Positions 60,373 to 64,000 of a stretch of DNA of 64,000 nucleotides are shown here, piece after piece. Within the stretch, counting starts at the first letter, position 1. Each line of letters starts with the position of its first letter. A model generated the notes under the pieces. That model ran no database searches and was not told the DNA's origin. It saw only the letters and a program-made list of their open reading frames with translations. Made by a program: the position numbers and the translations under genes. Origin of the DNA: Paenibacillus sp. J31TS4 (GTDB lineage Bacteria > Bacillota > Bacilli > Paenibacillales > NBRC-103111); the NCBI RefSeq assembly GCF_018403265.1, contig NZ_BOSI01000001.1, positions 1,798,001 to 1,862,000 of the forward strand, given 5' to 3'.

Positions 60373-61752
60373 TTACAGCGGCTTGGGCGGGACTTGCGTC
60401 GGGGTCGGCGTCGGCTGCGTGCCGGTTCCCGGCTTGTGCGTTGCGGCCGGATCCGGCGTCGGGCTCGCGGGCGGCCTCGGCGTCGCAGATGGCTCCCGCG
60501 TGGGCGCCTTCGACGAGTCGGGCGCCTCGGTCCGATCCGGCTTAGGCGTCGCCGTCGGGTCCGGCTTCGGGGTCACGTCCTGCTTCGGAGTCACGTCCTG
60601 CTTCGGGGTCACGTTCGGCTTCGGCGTGGCCGTCGCTTTCGTTCCCGACTCCTGGTTCAGGTCGATGCGCGGCGTCGTCTTGGGCTTCGGCGACGGATCC
60701 GCCTTGGTGCCGGACGAGTCCGTCGAGGATCCCGTCCCCGACTTTTTGCCTGGTGTCGGAGTTGGGGTCGCATAAGGTGCCGTCAGGCCAGCCTCCGCCC
60801 GCAGCGCTCTGCGCGCCGCGTCGAGCGACTCCTGGTTCGGCAGGATGAACGGGCTCACCCATTCGCCGTCAATCGGCATGTACTTGACGTTGCTCCGGTC
60901 GATGTTGTAATACGTCTTCATCATGTCGCGGATCTGGCTGCTCGGAATATCGGTTTTCATTTGGCCGCCGACCGCCTCGATGAGGTCTCCCAGCTTGGTC
61001 AAGCCGCCGACCGAGGCCAGCTTGCCGAGCATCTGGTCGAGCACCTGCTGCTGGCGCTTGTTCCGCTGGAGGTCGGACGACTCCTCCGTCCCCCGATTCG
61101 ACTTGCGGTACCTTACGAAGTCGAGCGTCTCCTTGCCGTTCAGCTGCTGGACGCCTTTCTTCAGATTGATGTTCGTGCCGTCCTCGGTGTCGACATACCG
61201 CATATCCATATCGACATCGATCGTCAGACCCCCCAGCTCGTCAATCGCCTTCTGGAAGCCTTTGAAGTCGATGGTCACCATATAGTCGATCGGCAAGCCG
61301 AAAAATTCGCTGTACAGCTCCTTCGTTTTGGCGAACGCCGTCTGCTGGTCCTGCAAGTGAAAGTACGGATAGTAATAATTCGCTTTGCGGTGGGGCAATC
61401 CTTTGGGCTCCATCTCCAAGTCCCGGGGGACGGAGACGACGGTAGCCGATTTGGACTGCGGATTAAGCGTGATGCCCATGATCACGTCGCTGTTGAGGCT
61501 ACCGGTCTCGGGACGGGAATCGACCCCCATGAGCAGGAAGGTCAGCGGCTTGACCTTGGCCGAGGAGGTAATCGGCACCGTATCGGGTGTTCCTATCTTA
61601 TCAATCACTTCGTTCGTCGTCTGATAGATCGAGTTCAAATAGAGCGCCACTGCGCCGATGAGGAGAACGATAACGGCAAGAAGCCCCATCAGTACCTTGA
61701 ACCATAACGGCTTTTTGGCTCGTCTAGGCACAAGCATGTTCAGTTCCGACAT
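60373..61752 (-). CDS. LytR-CpsA-Psr (LCP) family protein with a Pro/Thr-rich tail
   Basis: The product has 459 residues from ATG 61752 (MSELNMLVPRR); an earlier ATG (61791) gives 13 more. A cytoplasmic basic start, one membrane helix (LMGLLAVIVLLIGAVALYLN) and the LCP domain (about 60-320) with TFLLMGVDSRPETGSLNSDV, VVSVPRDLEM and FVRYRKSNRGTEESSDLQRN. LCP enzymes attach teichoic acids or capsule to peptidoglycan. The last 135 residues are a low-complexity Pro/Thr/Lys tail with VTPKQD repeated twice (18-bp DNA repeats near 60575-60620), probably crossing the wall. Confidence 0.92.
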   Translation of the reverse strand: MSELNMLVPRRAKKPLWFKVLMGLLAVIVLLIGAVALYLNSIYQTTNEVIDKIGTPDTVPITSSAKVKPLTFLLMGVDSRPETGSLNSDVIMGITLNPQSKSATVVSVPRDLEMEPKGLPHRKANYYYPYFHLQDQQTAFAKTKELYSEFFGLPIDYMVTIDFKGFQKAIDELGGLTIDVDMDMRYVDTEDGTNINLKKGVQQLNGKETLDFVRYRKSNRGTEESSDLQRNKRQQQVLDQMLGKLASVGGLTKLGDLIEAVGGQMKTDIPSSQIRDMMKTYYNIDRSNVKYMPIDGEWVSPFILPNQESLDAARRALRAEAGLTAPYATPTPTPGKKSGTGSSTDSSGTKADPSPKPKTTPRIDLNQESGTKATATPKPNVTPKQDVTPKQDVTPKPDPTATPKPDRTEAPDSSKAPTREPSATPRPPASPTPDPAATHKPGTGTQPTPTPTQVPPKPL

Positions 61753-62056
61753 TCCATAACCCCGTTTCCCTAATTTCCTGTATCCAACCATCCGTTCCGG
61801 GTGTCGCTTCCGAACCTACTGGCTATTTATAAAAATATAACGCCACCAAGCGGCAAAAAGTTACAAACCGATAACAAATTGGTCTTCTGGACCAATGGTT
61901 AGAAAATCCATCTAACAGTTTAACGCAAGTTAGCGCCGAGCGCAAAGCCCTTCCGGACCCGGTCCCCTATCCTGCCGAACGCCGGCGGAAACGGGACGCG
62001 GCCTTGACCTCCAAGGTCCCGGCACGGCTCCCGGCAATAAAAATGCCGCAAAAAAA
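61753..62056. other. intergenic region, no gene
   Basis: AT-rich stretch upstream of the LCP gene with one small hairpin (ATTGGTC-TTCTG-GACCAAT near 61879-61897). I see no clear sigma-A promoter and no protein-like frame. Confidence 0.5.
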
Positions 62057-62076
62057 GCGCCCCAAAGGGACGCTTC
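62057..62076 (-). terminator. terminator of the gtrA operon
   Basis: AAGCGCCCC-AAA-GGGACGCTT (one mismatch) and TTTTTTTGC on the minus strand, 5 nt after the gtrA-like stop. Confidence 0.75.
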
Positions 62077-62080
62077 TTCT

Positions 62081-62620
62081 TCAGCCGCGGAACACCCACA
62101 GCTTGGAGCCTATGAAATTGAGCCCCATCGTTATGACGGTCACCGCCAGCTTGGCTGCAAGCGCAGGAAGGCCGAGCAGCCCGGTGAACAGATAGAGGAG
62201 GAGCAGCGACAGCCCGAGCGTCGCGCCGTTCACGACGGCGAACCGGACGAGCTGGCCGGCTGCCGGTGCTCTCCGGTCGCCGAACGTCCAGTACCGGTTC
62301 CAGACATAGCTGTTCGCCATGCCGCCGGCGTAGGAGATCACCTGCGCGATGGCATACGGAACGCCGAGGCCTGCGTTCAGGATGGTGAACAGCAGCAGAT
62401 CGACCGCTGTGTTCAGCACACCGACCAGGTTGAACTTGACGAACCGGCGGACCCCCTGCCAGCGGTCCTCTCCTGCTCGAGGCGCGGCGGGTGTGCCGGC
62501 CGCGTCGGCTGCGCGCCCGTGCGAAGCTTCCCGGTCCCCCGCTTTGCGTCCTGGCGCGCCTGCAGGCCGGTCTTCCCTTGGCTCGAGGCGCTTCCCGGGC
62601 GCTCCGCCGTTAGCGCTCAT
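62081..62620 (-). CDS. GtrA-family membrane protein
   Basis: The product has 179 residues from ATG 62620 (CGGGAG upstream), overlapping the end of the glycosyltransferase gene by 11 nt. After an unusual charged, low-complexity N-terminus (about 1-60) come four helices with the family pattern VKFNLVGVLNTAVDLLLFTI, YAGGMANSYVWNRYWTF and ITMGLNFIGSKLWVF. GtrA proteins help move polyprenyl-phosphate sugars across the membrane. This fits the preceding transferase. Confidence 0.88.
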   Translation of the reverse strand: MSANGGAPGKRLEPREDRPAGAPGRKAGDREASHGRAADAAGTPAAPRAGEDRWQGVRRFVKFNLVGVLNTAVDLLLFTILNAGLGVPYAIAQVISYAGGMANSYVWNRYWTFGDRRAPAAGQLVRFAVVNGATLGLSLLLLYLFTGLLGLPALAAKLAVTVITMGLNFIGSKLWVFRG

Positions 62621-63575
62621 GACGCTCTCCCGCTTCCGTACCGCCGCGGAAGCCGCGGGCCTCTTTGACGATGTACAGCGGCCGGTTCTTGGACTCGTCA
62701 TAGATCCGGCCGATATATTCCCCGATAATGCCGAGAAGGATGAGAACGATACCGTTGAAGAGCAGGTTGCTGGCCAGAAGCGACGTCCAGCCCGGCACGG
62801 TCATGTTCGTGAACAGCCGCTGGTACAGGACGACCAGCAGGAAGACGAAGCTGAACAGCGAGAGCGCGAAGCCGAGATACGTCGCCAGCTTCAGCGGCTT
62901 GTACGAGAACGACGTAATGGCGTCGAGCGCGAAGCGGATCATCTTTTTGAGCGGGTACTTGGTCTCTCCCGCGAACCGCTCCTCCCGCACATATTCCACG
63001 GACGTCTGGTTGAAGCCGACCCAGCTGACCATTCCCCGGATGAACCGGTTCTTCTCGGTCAGCCGCGACATGACGTCGCACACCTTGCGGTCGATCAGGC
63101 GAAAATCCCCGGTGTCGACCGGGATGTCGACGCTCGTCATGCTGCGCAGCGTGCGGTAAAACAAGAGTGCCGTCACTTTTTTGAACGCGGTCTCCCCTTT
63201 GCGCTTGAGCCGCTTGCCGTACACGACGTCGTACCCTTCCTTCCACTTCTTGATCATCTCCAGGATGACCTCGGGCGGGTCCTGCAGGTCCGCGTCAATG
63301 ACGACGACGGCCTGTCCCTGTGCGTAGTCCATGCCTGCGCTGATCGCCACCTGATGGCCGAAGTTGCGCGAGAAATTGATCAGGCGGACGTTCGCGTCCC
63401 CGTCGCAAATCCGGTTCACAATCTCGACCGTGCGGTCGCGGCTGCCGTCGTTGACGAAGACGAGCTCGTACGGCTCGCCCTGGCGGTCCATGACCTCCTT
63501 CAGCCGGCCGTAGGTGACCTCTATCACCTCTTCCTCATTGAACATCGGCACGATGATCGAATACTTCGGATCCAC
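62610..63575 (-). CDS. polyprenyl-phosphate sugar transferase (GtrB/DPM1-like GT2)
   Basis: A 321-residue GT2 enzyme: YSIIVPMFNEEEVIEVTYGR, VFVNDGSRDRTVEIV, and the catalytic Asp region VVVIDADLQDPPEVILEMI (about 90-108); two C-terminal membrane helices (about 235-260 and 275-297). It transfers a sugar to polyprenyl phosphate for later use outside the cell. GTG start at 63575 with GGGAGGTCAAAGG upstream. With GtrA and the PMT-like gene it forms a set for extracytoplasmic glycosylation. Confidence 0.92.
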   Translation of the reverse strand: MDPKYSIIVPMFNEEEVIEVTYGRLKEVMDRQGEPYELVFVNDGSRDRTVEIVNRICDGDANVRLINFSRNFGHQVAISAGMDYAQGQAVVVIDADLQDPPEVILEMIKKWKEGYDVVYGKRLKRKGETAFKKVTALLFYRTLRSMTSVDIPVDTGDFRLIDRKVCDVMSRLTEKNRFIRGMVSWVGFNQTSVEYVREERFAGETKYPLKKMIRFALDAITSFSYKPLKLATYLGFALSLFSFVFLLVVLYQRLFTNMTVPGWTSLLASNLLFNGIVLILLGIIGEYIGRIYDESKNRPLYIVKEARGFRGGTEAGERHER

Positions 63576-63624
63576 ACCTTTGACCTCCCAGCTTGAATGC
63601 TTCCTTCGTCCATGGGGACGGACT

Positions 63625-64000
63625 TTAACTATAAAAATACCACGACGGGAACCATTTTAGGAAATGCTCGGCATAGGACCGGCTGACCGGCAGCCCCGAC
63701 AGCACCGGATAGAACATCGCGAAGAGGACGAGGCACAGCCCGAGATAGACGTAGACGGGCTTGCGGAGCCTGGTGTCCCGGCCGATCGCCAGCTGGAATA
63801 CGTACGTCAGGCACAGGATCAGAAACGGCACCATCGCAAAGTAGTGGTAGATAAACGTCAGCCGCGGCACGAGCATCCAGGGCAGGTACTGGGAGAAGAA
63901 CGCGATTCCCGCTACGAGCACGCCGCGATTCCACCGGCGGTGAAGCAGGAGCAGCGCGACCGGGACTGCCAGCGTCCCGAGCCACCAAATGGCCGGATTG
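63625..64000 (-). CDS. PMT-type mannosyltransferase, C-terminal part only
   Basis: The frame runs from the right edge (64000) to a stop at 63625, 125 codons. It begins NPAIWWLGTLAVPVALLLLH, the last conserved motif of the PMT/dolichyl-phosphate-mannose protein mannosyltransferase C-terminal domain (usually GNP-I-WW), followed by three helices and RLTFIYHYFAMVPFLILCLT. These enzymes use polyprenyl-phosphate sugar to glycosylate targets outside the membrane. The coding start lies beyond the window; neighbouring GtrB supplies the donor. Confidence 0.85.
   Translation of the reverse strand, partial: NPAIWWLGTLAVPVALLLLHRRWNRGVLVAGIAFFSQYLPWMLVPRLTFIYHYFAMVPFLILCLTYVFQLAIGRDTRLRKPVYVYLGLCLVLFAMFYPVLSGLPVSRSYAEHFLKWFPSWYFYS

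Overview
The window looks like a chromosome segment of a spore-forming, Gram-positive Bacillota bacterium of the Paenibacillaceae type (Paenibacillus or Cohnella-like). The reasons are strong AGGAGG-type ribosome sites, sporulation genes (spoVR fragment, sspH), a YeeI-type YebC protein, an LplB/LplC-type sugar transporter with a large lipoprotein binding protein, TagO/LCP cell-wall genes and a GC-rich backbone. The genus is an inference. No rRNA, tRNA or CRISPR array was seen.

Left part, 1-7847: an AT-rich block that differs sharply from the GC-rich remainder. It holds the cut end of a two-gene set resembling the Kiwa antiphage system (KwaB-like, KwaA-like), two large serine recombinases, a 37-residue ORF whose ribosome site is folded into a hairpin, a PLD-type nuclease and several unknown or broken genes. 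The block ends inside spoVR: only the last 212 codons of that sporulation gene remain (7848-8486). This looks like one end of an integrated mobile defence element that interrupts a sporulation gene.

Region 8.6-13.8 kb: an ECF sigma/anti-sigma/YfjL-like operon, yeeI, and a MacB-type ABC exporter. Region 13.8-27.8 kb: a carbohydrate locus on the minus strand with a DUF4855 secreted protein, a LacI regulator with two matching operator-like sites, L-fucose (D-arabinose) isomerase, a GH172/DUF2961 glycosidase, a CUT1 transporter and a heparinase II/III-like lyase. Region 28-38.6 kb: a CDF metal exporter, two CNNM/CorC-type paralogues that share a conserved transcribed leader, sspH, a serine hydrolase, a chemoreceptor and small genes.

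Region 38.8-47.7 kb: a very large secreted phosphoesterase with lamin-tail, FN3 and FIMAH-like domains, a stand-alone receiver protein, DUF2294, YkuS, a UbiA prenyltransferase and an NlpC/P60 cell-wall hydrolase. Region 47.9-54.0 kb: a tightly overlapping operon with two ABC ATPases, two permeases, an ECF sigma factor and a membrane protein, preceded by an ECF-type promoter. Region 54.3-64 kb: envelope-polysaccharide genes (GT2, TagO/WecA-like, LCP, GtrA, polyprenyl-phosphate sugar transferase, PMT-type mannosyltransferase cut by the right edge), a DUF4173 membrane protein and an SgrR-type regulator.
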